Part shown: piece by piece, positions 23,446 through 31,955 of the stretch
Position numbering within the stretch: position 1 is the first letter of the stretch
Layout: every line of letters starts with the position of its first letter
Assembly (NCBI RefSeq): GCF_014873945.1
Contig: NZ_JADBEC010000001.1
Location: forward strand, 3,303,001 to 3,367,000
DNA length: 64,000 nt
Direction: 5' to 3'
From: Rhizobium viscosum
Lineage (GTDB): Bacteria; Pseudomonadota; Alphaproteobacteria; Rhizobiales; Rhizobiaceae
Program-made: the position numbers and the translations under genes
The notes under the pieces: generated by a model
Told to the model about the DNA's origin: nothing
Seen by the model: the letters and a program-made list of their open reading frames with translations, nothing else
Database searches by the model: none

Positions 23446-23853
23446 ATGTTGAGATCCATTCTACACGAAATTATGGGAACGGGCGTCCGCGAGGCTCATA
23501 CGCCACGATCGCTGGAACAGTTTCTTGGCGAAAAGAATGTCCTCATCGTCTTTGCAGATGCCGAGGACGACAGGCCGATCGTTCAGGACGAATTGCTGCG
23601 CAAATCACAGATGCGGCTGATCGAAGATGATATCGAGGTTTTCACGATCGCCGGCGGCGGCGCATTCTCGCTTTTCGAGGGTGGGCAGGACCTTGATGCC
23701 GACGAACTGCGGGATGAGCTTCAGGGGCCGCTCAGCGGCGAATTTGGGCTCGTGCTTGTTGGCACTGACGGCAAGGTGAAGATGCGCTCCAGCGAGCCAA
23801 TGAGCGTGGAGGAGATCAGCCGCGCAGCTGATATCTCGTCGCCGGGCCACTGA
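23446..23853 (+). CDS. DUF4174 protein (thioredoxin-fold-like)
   Basis: A 135-aa protein matching DUF4174: SLEQFLGEKNVLIVFADAED near residue 23, a central DDIEVFTI strand, and GEFGLVLVGTDGKVKMRSSE, the pattern of a thioredoxin-like fold without the CxxC active site. ATG 23446 lies 9 bases after AAGGA; the ATG at 23437 is too close to that site, although it is in frame. The perfect EcfG promoter in front indicates general-stress induction. Function unknown. Confidence 0.75.
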   Translation: MLRSILHEIMGTGVREAHTPRSLEQFLGEKNVLIVFADAEDDRPIVQDELLRKSQMRLIEDDIEVFTIAGGGAFSLFEGGQDLDADELRDELQGPLSGEFGLVLVGTDGKVKMRSSEPMSVEEISRAADISSPGH

Positions 23854-23857
23854 GTTT

Positions 23858-24568
23858 TCAGAGTTCGAATGCTTCCTTGAGGCCGAGGCTCTTGCGTTCG
23901 CGCAGGTCGAGGTCGGCCTCGATATGGGCGATGTGGTGGAGCATCAGATGGCAGGCGCGATCGAGTTCCCTGCTTTCGATCGCCTCGATGATGTCCCCGT
24001 GTTCGGCATGGCCGCAGCTCGAGACGGTCGATTGCCCGTAAAGCGCGATCACAAGGGATGAACGGGCGACGAGTTCCTCCATGAAGCGCTGCATGATCGC
24101 ATTGCCCGATATGGCCGCGAGCGTCAGGTGGAAATCGCCGGATGCCTTGATCTCGGCCCGTCTTGCCGTCTGGCCGCGCTCGCCCATCAGCCGGCCTTCT
24201 TCCAAGAGCAATTGCTTGAGATGCTGGATATCCGACTGCGTGATGCGGGCCGCTGCTTCGCGCAGAATGCCGGGCTCGACCAGGCGGCGGGCGGCAAAAA
24301 TCTGCCGGGCCTCTTCCGGAGAGGGGTAAGCGACGAAGGCGCCACGGTTTTTCTCGACGCTGACGAGACCTTCATAGGAAAGCGCCTGCAAGGCGGCGCG
24401 CGCCAGCGTGCGGCTGACATTGAAGAGATTGCCGACATCGCTTTCCGACAGTTTCGTGCCGGGTGACAGGCGCCGCTCGACGATAGCCTCCCTGATTGCA
24501 TCGCGGATCTGCGGGACGCCCGTTTCCCTGATGTCGTCATGGCTCATGGCGCTTGCGGCGGATTTCAT
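23858..24568 (-). CDS. GntR-family regulator (FadR/FCD subfamily)
   Basis: A 236-aa repressor with an N-terminal winged helix (IREAIVERRLSPGTKLSESD, then VGNLFNVSRTLARAALQAL) and a C-terminal FCD domain (about residues 85-225) with conserved metal/ligand-binding histidines (SGDFHLTLAAISGN, HGDIIEAIE, MLHHIAHIE). It is divergent from the ABC importer operon that starts at 24835 and very likely controls it. ATG 24568 has AAGGA ten bases upstream; a longer start at 24616 is unsupported. A TTGTATACGA site in the intergenic region fits the FadR-type operator pattern. Confidence 0.85.
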   Translation of the reverse strand: MKSAASAMSHDDIRETGVPQIRDAIREAIVERRLSPGTKLSESDVGNLFNVSRTLARAALQALSYEGLVSVEKNRGAFVAYPSPEEARQIFAARRLVEPGILREAAARITQSDIQHLKQLLLEEGRLMGERGQTARRAEIKASGDFHLTLAAISGNAIMQRFMEELVARSSLVIALYGQSTVSSCGHAEHGDIIEAIESRELDRACHLMLHHIAHIEADLDLRERKSLGLKEAFEL

Positions 24569-24652
24569 GAAATCGGTTTCCTTGATGTCGGCAAACCATA
24601 GCTGCCTTCGTCTCAAAAGTTAAATGAATTTGTACGCACGGCCTGGGTGAAA

Positions 24653-24662
24653 TTGTATACGA
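24653..24662. promoter_or_regulatory. Candidate GntR/FCD operator
   Basis: TTGTATACGA fits the T-N-G-T-(N)-A-C-N-A dyad bound by FadR-subfamily GntR proteins. It lies between the divergent gntR-type gene and the ABC operon. A second partial match (TTTGTACG) lies 24 bases away. Confidence 0.5.
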
Positions 24663-24834
24663 TTTTCTGCACGAATTGAGGACGAAAGCCCATTTTGTGT
24701 GCAGCGCGAAAAGTGCCGGAAATTTCGTCAGTCCGCATGATGCCATTAAAAATTCATGGTTTGCAAGGGCTTAGGATGTGCTCACCAAATTGGCACGGCA
24801 GATGCATTGTCTTTCTCGAACAGGGGAAGACACG

Positions 24835-25923
24835 ATGTCGAAAGCGGCAGAGATCGATATAGCATCCGTTTCAAAGGTCTATGGCGCGACCACGGCGGTC
24901 CATGCCATCAGCCTGAAAATCCCGGCCGGCTCCTATTGCTGCTTCCTGGGTCCGTCCGGCTGCGGCAAGACCTCGACGTTGCGCATGATCGCCGGTCACG
25001 AGACGATTTCGTCTGGTGACATCAGGCTTGGCAATACCGTCGTCACCGATTTCCCGCCGGCAAAACGCGGCACGGCGATGATGTTCCAGTCCTATGCGCT
25101 GTTTCCGCATCTCGACCTCGTCGACAACGTCGCCTTCAGCCTGAAGATGAAGGGTGTCGACAAGGACGAGCGCCGCGCCAAGGCACTGGAGATGCTGAAG
25201 CTGATGCAGATGGAGGCCTATGCCAGCCGGCGGCCGGCGCAGCTTTCCGGAGGCCAGCAGCAGCGCGTCGCTCTGGCGCGTGCCTTGATCACCGATCCGG
25301 AAGCGCTGCTGCTCGATGAGCCACTTTCTGCACTTGATCCGTTCCTGAAGATCCGCATGCGCGCAGAGCTGAAAAAGCTGCAGAAAACGCTCGGCATTAC
25401 CTTCGTGCATGTGACGCACAGCCAGGAAGAGGCGATGGCGCTCGCCGACATTATCGTCATCATGAATGACGGGAAGATCGAGCAGGCGGCCTCGCCGCGG
25501 CAGGTCTTCGAAAAGCCGGCGACCGCCTTCGTCGCCCGCTTCATGGGCGATCATAACGTGCTCTCCGGCCGCGTCACCTCAAGCGAGAACGGCGTGATCG
25601 TGATGACGGTGCCGGAAGGGCAGAGTTTTTCCGTGCGCGGGACGGGCAGGGAGGTCGGCGAGCCCATCGATATCGGCATCCGCACTGACCGCGTACGTCT
25701 TCAGGTGGCGACCGAATGGACCCTCGGCTTCAACGGCATCGTCTCCAATATCGAATATCGCGGCTCCTCGGTGAAGATCACCGTCTTCGGAGCTGGCAGC
25801 GACGATTTCACCGTCATCGCAAGCGACAGCGATTACTTCGCCAGCCCGGTTTCGGTCGGCGATGCGGTGTCTTTGAGTTGGGCTCTGGAGGATGCCGTCC
25901 TCCTTGGCCGCGTTTCCGCATGA
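24835..25923 (+). CDS. ABC transporter ATP-binding protein (PotA-like)
   Basis: A 362-aa ATPase with Walker A GPSGCGKT (about residue 42), Q-loop FQSYALFPH, signature LSGGQQQR, Walker B LLLDEP and switch VTHSQEEAM, followed by a TOBE-type C-terminal domain (about 290-360) typical of the spermidine/putrescine and iron importer class. AGGGGAAG precedes ATG 24835. It energises the two permeases encoded downstream and is the first gene of the operon (ATPase, binding protein, permeases, racemase, flavin-reductase-like). Confidence 0.92.
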   Translation: MSKAAEIDIASVSKVYGATTAVHAISLKIPAGSYCCFLGPSGCGKTSTLRMIAGHETISSGDIRLGNTVVTDFPPAKRGTAMMFQSYALFPHLDLVDNVAFSLKMKGVDKDERRAKALEMLKLMQMEAYASRRPAQLSGGQQQRVALARALITDPEALLLDEPLSALDPFLKIRMRAELKKLQKTLGITFVHVTHSQEEAMALADIIVIMNDGKIEQAASPRQVFEKPATAFVARFMGDHNVLSGRVTSSENGVIVMTVPEGQSFSVRGTGREVGEPIDIGIRTDRVRLQVATEWTLGFNGIVSNIEYRGSSVKITVFGAGSDDFTVIASDSDYFASPVSVGDAVSLSWALEDAVLLGRVSA

Positions 25924-25952
25924 CCTTCAGCATCAAGAAAAGGGGAACTGCC

Positions 25953-27251
25953 ATGACGACTGAAACGAAAACCACGAAGGCGGAAAAGGGAATTTCCCGC
26001 CGCACGCTTCTGAAGACGGGTGCCGCCGCCGTCGGCGCCATTGCCGGCTCGGGCGCCATTACCGGCTTTCCGACCATCTGGGCGCAGTCCAACATCACGC
26101 TTCGCCAGTTCGGCACCGGCGTCTCGAACATCAATGCGATCGCCGAGAAGTGCAAGCAGGACCTGGGCATTACCCTGGAAATGACGGCGACGGATTCCGA
26201 CGCTGCGGCCCAGCGCGCCGTCACCCAGCCCGATAGTTACGACATTGCCGACATCGAATACTGGATTGCCAAGAAGGTGTTTCCAACAGGCGTGCTGCAG
26301 CCGATGGACGTCAAGAAGCTCAAATATTACGACAAGATCGTGCCGTTGTTCATCAACGGCAAGATGAAGCCGGACAGCGTGATTGCTCAGGGCACGGCGC
26401 CGCATACGGTCGGCTTCGTCGAGGCGCAGGGTTCCAAGAAGTTCGCCAAGGCGCCGACGCAGTGGATGACGATGGTTCCGACCATCTACAACGCCGATAC
26501 GCTCGGCATCCGCCCGGATCTCGTCGGCCGCGACATTACGAGCTGGGCCGACATCATGGACCCGAAGTTCAAGGGCAAGACCTCGATCCTCAACATCCCG
26601 TCGATCGGCATCATGGATGCGGCGATGATCATGGAAGCCATGGGCAACATCAAATATGCCGACAAGGGCAACATGACCAAGGCCGAGATCGACAAAACGA
26701 TCGAATTCCTGATCAAGGCCAAGGGCGATGGCCAGTTCCGCGCCTTCTGGAAGAGCTTCGACGAGTCGGTCAACCTGATGGCATCGGGCGAAGTCGTCAT
26801 CCAGTCGATGTGGTCGCCGGCCGTCGCCGCCGTCCGCTCCAAGGGCATTGCCTGCAAGTACCAGCCGCTCAAGGAAGGCTACCGCGCATGGGGCGGCGGC
26901 CTCGGCCTTGCCTCGCACCTCAAGGGCGCGCAACTCGATGCGGCCTATGAATACATCAACTGGTATACGTCGGGCTGGGTCGGCGGCTACCTCAATCGCC
27001 AGGGCTATTATTCCGCCTGCATGGAGACCGCCAAGAACTTCATGACGGCAGACGAATGGGGCTACTGGATCGAAGGCAAGCCGGCCGCGGGTGATATCCT
27101 CTCGCCGGAAGGCAAGGTCATGGAGAAGGCCGGTGCCGTGCGCGACGGCGGCTCCTTCGAAGCCCGCATGGGCGCCGTTGCCTGCTGGAACTCCGTCATG
27201 GACGAAGACCGCTACATGGTCCGCCGCTGGAACGAGTTCATCGCGGCGTAA
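25953..27251 (+). CDS. ABC transporter substrate-binding protein with Tat signal
   Basis: A 432-aa periplasmic protein with a twin-arginine signal (ISRRTLLKTGAAAVGA, residues 14-29), unusual among the window's binding proteins, which have Sec signals. The mature part is of the PotD/PotF-like (SBP_bac_8-type) class, with ITLRQFGTGVSN and KYADKGNMTKAEIDKTIEFL. Tat export implies that it folds in the cytoplasm or binds a cofactor-like ligand early. It sits 29 bases after the ATPase gene. A repeat element of about 160 bp separates it from the permeases. The ligand is unknown; neighbours suggest an amino-acid or hydantoin-type compound. Confidence 0.9.
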   Translation: MTTETKTTKAEKGISRRTLLKTGAAAVGAIAGSGAITGFPTIWAQSNITLRQFGTGVSNINAIAEKCKQDLGITLEMTATDSDAAAQRAVTQPDSYDIADIEYWIAKKVFPTGVLQPMDVKKLKYYDKIVPLFINGKMKPDSVIAQGTAPHTVGFVEAQGSKKFAKAPTQWMTMVPTIYNADTLGIRPDLVGRDITSWADIMDPKFKGKTSILNIPSIGIMDAAMIMEAMGNIKYADKGNMTKAEIDKTIEFLIKAKGDGQFRAFWKSFDESVNLMASGEVVIQSMWSPAVAAVRSKGIACKYQPLKEGYRAWGGGLGLASHLKGAQLDAAYEYINWYTSGWVGGYLNRQGYYSACMETAKNFMTADEWGYWIEGKPAAGDILSPEGKVMEKAGAVRDGGSFEARMGAVACWNSVMDEDRYMVRRWNEFIAA

Positions 27252-27314
27252 GGCTGGCTGAGAGGGCGGAGTGCGCGCTGTCTTTCGCTGACGCTCAAGA
27301 CGTCGCTTCGCTCC

Positions 27315-27473
27315 GCCCCCTCATCTGCCCTTCGGGCATCTTCTCCCCGCTAGGGAGAAGCGGGAGTTTGCGGCTGGGGTCGCGCGACGACAGCGAAGTT
27401 GTGGCGGCGGGGACGCTGCCACGATTCTCTTCTCCCCAGCGGGGAGAAGGTGCCGGCAGGCGGATGAGGGGGC
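27315..27473. repeat. RIME-like intergenic repeat inside ABC operon
   Basis: The segment is bounded by GCCCCCTCATCTGCC and its near-perfect reverse complement GGCGGATGAGGGGGC. Inside are two further palindromes, TTCTCCCCGCTAGGGAGAA and TTCTCCCCAGCGGGGAGAA. This nested arrangement is that of rhizobial intergenic mosaic elements. It is located between the binding-protein and first permease genes, where it can fold in the mRNA. Confidence 0.75.
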
Positions 27474-27521
27474 GGCACGCGCCTTCGTTCAACCTGACCC
27501 AATCGGAACGGGGAAGAAATC

Positions 27522-28436
27522 ATGGCGACCATCGCAGCAGAAACGGAAGAGAGCAGCCACGACGCCCGCGGCAGGCGTTCTTTCCGCCTCTCCCCCTCAG
27601 CCATCTCCTATCTCCAGGCGACGCCGCTGATTGCAATTCTCGGCTTCTTCTTCCTGCTGCCGATCGCCATGATCGCTGTCGTCAGCTTCTGGGACTATGA
27701 TTTCGCCGGCCTCTATCCTGATTTCCTCACCATGAACTATACCGATACGCTCGGTTCATGGGTGACGTGGAAGACCTATCTCAATACGCTGAAATTCACC
27801 GCCATCGTCTGGGCGCTGACGCTCGTCATTGGCTTCTGGGTGGCCTATTTCCTGGCGTTCCACATCCGCCGGACGTCGACGCAGATGATCCTCTTCCTCG
27901 TCTGCACCGTGCCCTTCATGACGTCCAACATCATCCGGATGATCTCCTGGATCCCGGTGCTTGGGCGCAACGGCCTTGTCAATTCGACGCTGATCCAGGT
28001 GGGGATCATTCCGCAGCCGCTCGAATGGCTGCTCTATTCCGACTTCGCCGTCGTGCTTGCCATGGTGCATCTCTACACGCTGTTCATGGTGACGCCGATC
28101 TTCAACACGCTGATGCGCATCGACCGGTCGCTATTCGAGGCGGCGCGCGACGCGGGCGCCTCCGGCTGGCAGGTCCTGTGGAATGTAGTGATCCCGCTTG
28201 CAAAGCCCGGCATGGCGATCGGCACGATTTTCGTCGTGACACTCGTGATGGCGGATTTCTCGACGGTGCAGGTGATGTCCGGCGGACAGAGCGCTTCGGT
28301 GGCGCTGATGATGAAGAACCAGATGTCGCTGCTGCAATATCCGGCGGCAGCGGCCAATGCCGTGGTGTTGCTCGCCGTGGTGCTGCTGATGGTCGCCGCC
28401 ATCCTGCGCGTCGTCGACATCCGCAAGGAGCTTTGA
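27522..28436 (+). CDS. ABC transporter permease (PotB-like)
   Basis: A 304-aa inner-membrane permease with six membrane segments and the EAA loop facing the ATPase (EAARDAGASGWQVLWNVVIPLAKPG, quoted in part; about residues 205-225). It pairs with the next permease as a heterodimer, as in the PotB/PotC class. ATG 27522 has a GGGGAAG upstream; it follows the repeat element that separates it from the binding-protein gene. Confidence 0.9.
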   Translation: MATIAAETEESSHDARGRRSFRLSPSAISYLQATPLIAILGFFFLLPIAMIAVVSFWDYDFAGLYPDFLTMNYTDTLGSWVTWKTYLNTLKFTAIVWALTLVIGFWVAYFLAFHIRRTSTQMILFLVCTVPFMTSNIIRMISWIPVLGRNGLVNSTLIQVGIIPQPLEWLLYSDFAVVLAMVHLYTLFMVTPIFNTLMRIDRSLFEAARDAGASGWQVLWNVVIPLAKPGMAIGTIFVVTLVMADFSTVQVMSGGQSASVALMMKNQMSLLQYPAAAANAVVLLAVVLLMVAAILRVVDIRKEL

Positions 28437-28437
28437 G

Positions 28438-29259
28438 ATGAATCACGAAAAACGTGGCCTGGAATTCTATCTGCTGGCGACCTTCTTCATCCTCTTCGTG
28501 CTGTTCCTTTACGGCCCGCTGTCGGCGATCTTGATCCTCTCCTTCCAAGGGCCGGATGGCGGCCTGACCTTTCCGATGAACGGCGTTTCCACGCACTGGT
28601 TCTTCAATCTCTTCGAGAAGCAGGCGGTCGGCGATTTCGGCGCCTCCTTCCGACGCTCCTTCTCGCTCGGGCTGATGGTGATGGTGGTGACCATCGTCGT
28701 GTCGTTGCTCGCAGGCCTTGCCTTCCGCCGCCGCTTCCGCGGATCGACCGTGCTGTTCTACGCCACCGTCGCAAGCCTCGTCGTGCCGTCGATCATCGTC
28801 TCGCTCGGCATCGGCGTCGTCTTCCAGGAGGGTGGCCTCAAGCCCGCCTGGTATTCCTCGGCTTTCGGCGCGCATCTCACCTGGACGCTGCCTTTCGGGG
28901 TGCTGATCATGTTTGCCGTCTTCAACCGCTTCTCGCCGGCCTATGAAGAAGCGGCGCGCGACCTCGGCGCGACATCCTGGCAGACGTTCCGCCATGTTGT
29001 GCTGCCGATGATCGCGCCGAGCCTGGTCGGCGTCGGCCTGTTCGGCTTCACGCTCTCCTATGACGAGTTCGCCCGCACGCTGATGACGTCGGGCACCTAC
29101 AATACGCTGCCGCTCGAAATCTACGGCATGACGACCAACGTCACGACGCCGGTGCTCTATGCGCTCGGCACGGTGACGACGCTGTTTTCCTTCACCATCA
29201 TTCTCATCGCGCTCGGCATCATGACCATGCTCAGCCGGCGACAGGCAAAGACAGACTGA
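28438..29259 (+). CDS. ABC transporter permease (PotC-like)
   Basis: A 273-aa permease starting one base after the stop of its partner. It has six membrane segments and an EAA loop (EEAARDLGATSWQTFRHVVL, about residues 167-186). Together with the upstream permease it forms the membrane channel of the importer. Its stop is one base before the racemase gene, which shows a tightly packed operon. Confidence 0.9.
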   Translation: MNHEKRGLEFYLLATFFILFVLFLYGPLSAILILSFQGPDGGLTFPMNGVSTHWFFNLFEKQAVGDFGASFRRSFSLGLMVMVVTIVVSLLAGLAFRRRFRGSTVLFYATVASLVVPSIIVSLGIGVVFQEGGLKPAWYSSAFGAHLTWTLPFGVLIMFAVFNRFSPAYEEAARDLGATSWQTFRHVVLPMIAPSLVGVGLFGFTLSYDEFARTLMTSGTYNTLPLEIYGMTTNVTTPVLYALGTVTTLFSFTIILIALGIMTMLSRRQAKTD

Positions 29260-29260
29260 C

Positions 29261-30004
29261 ATGCGCATCCTCATCGTCAATCCGAATACCACGGCCTCCA
29301 TGACCGAGAAGGCCGCGACCGCCGCGCGCGCGGTGGCTGCTTCAGGCACGGAGATCATCGCCGCCACCTCGCGCATGGGACCCGTCTCGATCGAGGGGCA
29401 CTATGATGGGGCGCTGGCGATTCCCGGGCTCATCTCCGAACTTAAGGAGCGGCAAAGTGCGGGCTACCATGCGGCCGTTATCGCCTGCTTCGACGATACC
29501 GGGCTTGAAGCGGCACGCAGCTTCTCGGACGTCCCGATCCTCGGGCTTTGCGAATCCGCGGTCGTGACGGCGGGCTTCCTCGCACAGCGTTTTACTGTCG
29601 TGACGACGCTGGAGCGGTCGCGGGTGCTGATCGACAATCTCGTTCGCCGCTACGGAATGGGCGATCGCGCCAAGGTGCGTGCCTCCGATATCCCCGTGCT
29701 GGAACTGGAGGATGCGGCCTCCGGTGCGATCGGTAAGCTGCGCGCCGAGATCGAGCGGGCGCTTGCGGAAGACGGCGCCGAAGCGATCGTGCTCGGCTGC
29801 GCCGGCATGACCGATCTCGCGAGAGAATTGCAGGAGATCTACGGCATACCTGTCGTCGATGGCGTTGCTGCGGCCGTCAAGCAGGCCGAGGCGCTGGTAT
29901 CGCTTGGGCTTTCCACCAGCAAGCGCGGTTCTTATGCCTCGCCGCTGCCGAAATCCTTCATCGGGGCTATGAGCGGTTTTTCGCCGGCTCTGAAGGCTGT
30001 CTGA
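29261..30004 (+). CDS. Asp/Glu/hydantoin racemase family enzyme
   Basis: A 247-aa protein of the aspartate/glutamate/hydantoin racemase superfamily: it begins RILIVNPNTTASMTEKA and carries the paired catalytic cysteines in IACFDDTG (about C75) and LGCAGM (about C179). Close relatives racemise 5-substituted hydantoins or allantoin; others racemise Asp or Glu. Translation is coupled to the ABC permease genes, so the importer probably feeds it. The C-terminal PLPKSFIGAMSGFSP stretch is typical of the hydantoin-racemase branch. Confidence 0.85.
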   Translation: MRILIVNPNTTASMTEKAATAARAVAASGTEIIAATSRMGPVSIEGHYDGALAIPGLISELKERQSAGYHAAVIACFDDTGLEAARSFSDVPILGLCESAVVTAGFLAQRFTVVTTLERSRVLIDNLVRRYGMGDRAKVRASDIPVLELEDAASGAIGKLRAEIERALAEDGAEAIVLGCAGMTDLARELQEIYGIPVVDGVAAAVKQAEALVSLGLSTSKRGSYASPLPKSFIGAMSGFSPALKAV

Positions 30005-30008
30005 ACCG

Positions 30009-30620
30009 ATGGCCATTTCCTTCGATTTCGAGCAGCTGACAGAGCACGAGCGCTACAAGCTAATGATCGGCACGATCATTCCCAGGCCGATCGCACTCGT
30101 GACGACGGTGGATGAGAACGGGCACATCAACGCCGCACCGTTCTCCTTCTTCAACTGTCTGTCGGCCGATCCTCCGATCCTCGCCATCGGCGTCGAGAAC
30201 CATCCGGACATGTCGTTCAAGGATACCGGCCACAATATCCGCATGACCGAGGTCTTCACGGTCAATATCGTTTCCTTCGCGATCGCCGAGGCCATGCATA
30301 CTTGCGGTGCCAAATATCCGCGCGGTGTCGATGAGTTAAAGGAGGCAGGGCTGACGGCTGTACCGGGAGTGAAGGTCGCTTCGCCCTGGATCGACGAGGC
30401 GCCGGCGGCCTTCGAATGTCGTCGGCATGTGACGCTCGAACTCGGAAAATCACGGCAGATCATCATGGGCGAGATCGTTTATGCACATTATCGCGACGGG
30501 GTGGTGGACCCCGAGCGGTTGCATGTGGATCCGGCCATGGTCGATGCCATCGCACGGCTCGGCGGGGATACCTGCTCGACGATCCGCGACCGCTTCGAGA
30601 TGCTGACGCCGAAACTCTGA
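30009..30620 (+). CDS. Flavin reductase-like FMN-binding protein
   Basis: A 203-aa split-barrel flavin-binding protein (Flavin_Reduct family): IIPRPIALVTTVDENGHINA and APFSFFNCLSADPPILAIGV form the FMN-binding half, and FTVNIVSFAIAEAMHTCG follows. Such proteins reduce FMN or act as small flavoenzymes with an oxygenase. It begins 4 bases after the racemase stop and ends the ABC operon. No partner oxygenase is present in the window, so a stand-alone reduction role is possible. Confidence 0.85.
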   Translation: MAISFDFEQLTEHERYKLMIGTIIPRPIALVTTVDENGHINAAPFSFFNCLSADPPILAIGVENHPDMSFKDTGHNIRMTEVFTVNIVSFAIAEAMHTCGAKYPRGVDELKEAGLTAVPGVKVASPWIDEAPAAFECRRHVTLELGKSRQIIMGEIVYAHYRDGVVDPERLHVDPAMVDAIARLGGDTCSTIRDRFEMLTPKL

Positions 30621-30710
30621 GCAGTGCATAGCGCCAAGTTTTGACTTTACTTTTCCCCCTTGCGTGAGAATTGTCACAGCCGATCATCACGCTGAGAGGA
30701 GAGCCGTGCC

Positions 30711-31199
30711 ATGTCGATCGACGAGGATCTGATCCGGATTGCGGAACAGGAAAAGGCGCTGAGCTTCGATGCCTTCGATCTGACGACTGCCTGGCAACTC
30801 GGCAAGCTCTTGCAGGAACTCGCTACCGAACGTGGTCTCGGCATCGCGATCGATATTACGCTGCATTCCATGCCGGTCTTCTATGCGGCCTTGCCGGGTG
30901 TGACGCCTGACAATGTCAATTGGGTGCGCCGCAAGCGCAATATGGTGTCCCGCTATTTCCGCAGCAGCTACGCTTCCGGCCTCAAGCTGCAGAAGGAAGG
31001 CAAGAAGGTTGAGGACAACGGGCTTTCGCCCGCTGATTATGCGCCGCACGGCGGTAGTTTCCCGATCAATGTCAGAGGCACTGGCTGCATCGGCGCCGTC
31101 ACCGTATCCGGCCTGCCGCAGCGCGACGACCACAATCTCGCGGTCGAAGCGCTGGCACTGATCCTGGCAAAGGATCTCGAAAGCCTGCGGCTTGCATGA
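30711..31199 (+). CDS. UPF0303 / haem-degrading-domain protein
   Basis: A 162-aa protein of the UPF0303 family (HbpS/GlcG-like fold): it has FDAFDLTTAWQLGKLL, a central VRRKRNMVSRYFRSSY and a C-terminal NVRGTGCIGAVTVSGLPQRD. The related HbpS binds haem, but UPF0303 members are largely uncharacterised. GAGAGGAGAG lies upstream of the ATG. About 90 bases separate it from the flavin-reductase-like gene, so it may be a separate unit or the last gene of that operon. Confidence 0.8.
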   Translation: MSIDEDLIRIAEQEKALSFDAFDLTTAWQLGKLLQELATERGLGIAIDITLHSMPVFYAALPGVTPDNVNWVRRKRNMVSRYFRSSYASGLKLQKEGKKVEDNGLSPADYAPHGGSFPINVRGTGCIGAVTVSGLPQRDDHNLAVEALALILAKDLESLRLA

Positions 31200-31321
31200 G
31201 TCTGCCGCATTTTCGACAAATAAAAGCCACGAAAATTGCAAGATCGCGATCCGTTCCCGGTGACTGACGTATTTCGTGACGATAAGGTGCGCCCGGTTTT
31301 GTGACTTGCTGCCGGGACATC

Positions 31322-31945
31322 ATGTTACGTTTGCTCTTTACCTTTGCTGCCATTGGTTTCAGCCTTTTCCTCGCCTCCTGCAATACGCTCTCGAAGGAAG
31401 AATGCGTCGCCGCCGACTGGCGGGTGATTGGTGAATCCGACGGCGCAGCCGGCTACGAGCCGCAGGAGCGTTTTGCCGCGCATGCCAAATCCTGCGAGCG
31501 GGTAAAGATCGTGCCCGATCAGACGATCTGGTATCAGGGCTATCAGGCGGGTCTCGTGCGCTACTGCACGCCGATGAGCGGCCTGATGCACGGGCAGGCG
31601 GGTCACGGCTACTCCAATGTCTGCCCGCCGGTGGCGGCTGCAGGCTTCCTGCGCGGCTATACGCTCGGGAACCGCCAGCATTCGCTGCAATCACGGCTAA
31701 GCTCGCTGCAGAGCGATTATGGATCGAAGGAAGCCGAGATCGACGACCTGTCGCGCAAGCTCAAGGATGCGCCCGATGCGGATCGGCATGATATCCGCCG
31801 GCGGATGGACGATCTCGAAGACGATATGCGCCGCATCCGCAGGGAGCAACGCGACGTTGAGGACGAACTCGATGACGCGAGCGCCGAGGTCCAGTGGTTC
31901 CAGCAGAACCCGAACGCGGCGCCGCCGGTCATGCCCGGCTACTAA
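31322..31945 (+). CDS. DUF2799 lipoprotein
   Basis: A 207-aa outer- or inner-membrane lipoprotein: the signal ends in a lipobox FLASC (C about 20), and the mature part matches DUF2799 (ECVAADWRVIGESDGAAGYE ... RFAAHAKSCERV ... GYQAGLVRYCTP). The second half (about residues 120-195) is a long charged coiled coil (KEAEIDDLSRKLKDAPD ... DDMRRIRREQRDVEDEL). ATG 31322 was chosen so that the lipobox is at a normal distance. Function unknown; probably an envelope structural or stress protein. Confidence 0.8.
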   Translation: MLRLLFTFAAIGFSLFLASCNTLSKEECVAADWRVIGESDGAAGYEPQERFAAHAKSCERVKIVPDQTIWYQGYQAGLVRYCTPMSGLMHGQAGHGYSNVCPPVAAAGFLRGYTLGNRQHSLQSRLSSLQSDYGSKEAEIDDLSRKLKDAPDADRHDIRRRMDDLEDDMRRIRREQRDVEDELDDASAEVQWFQQNPNAAPPVMPGY

Positions 31946-31955
31946 GGCTTTCGCC

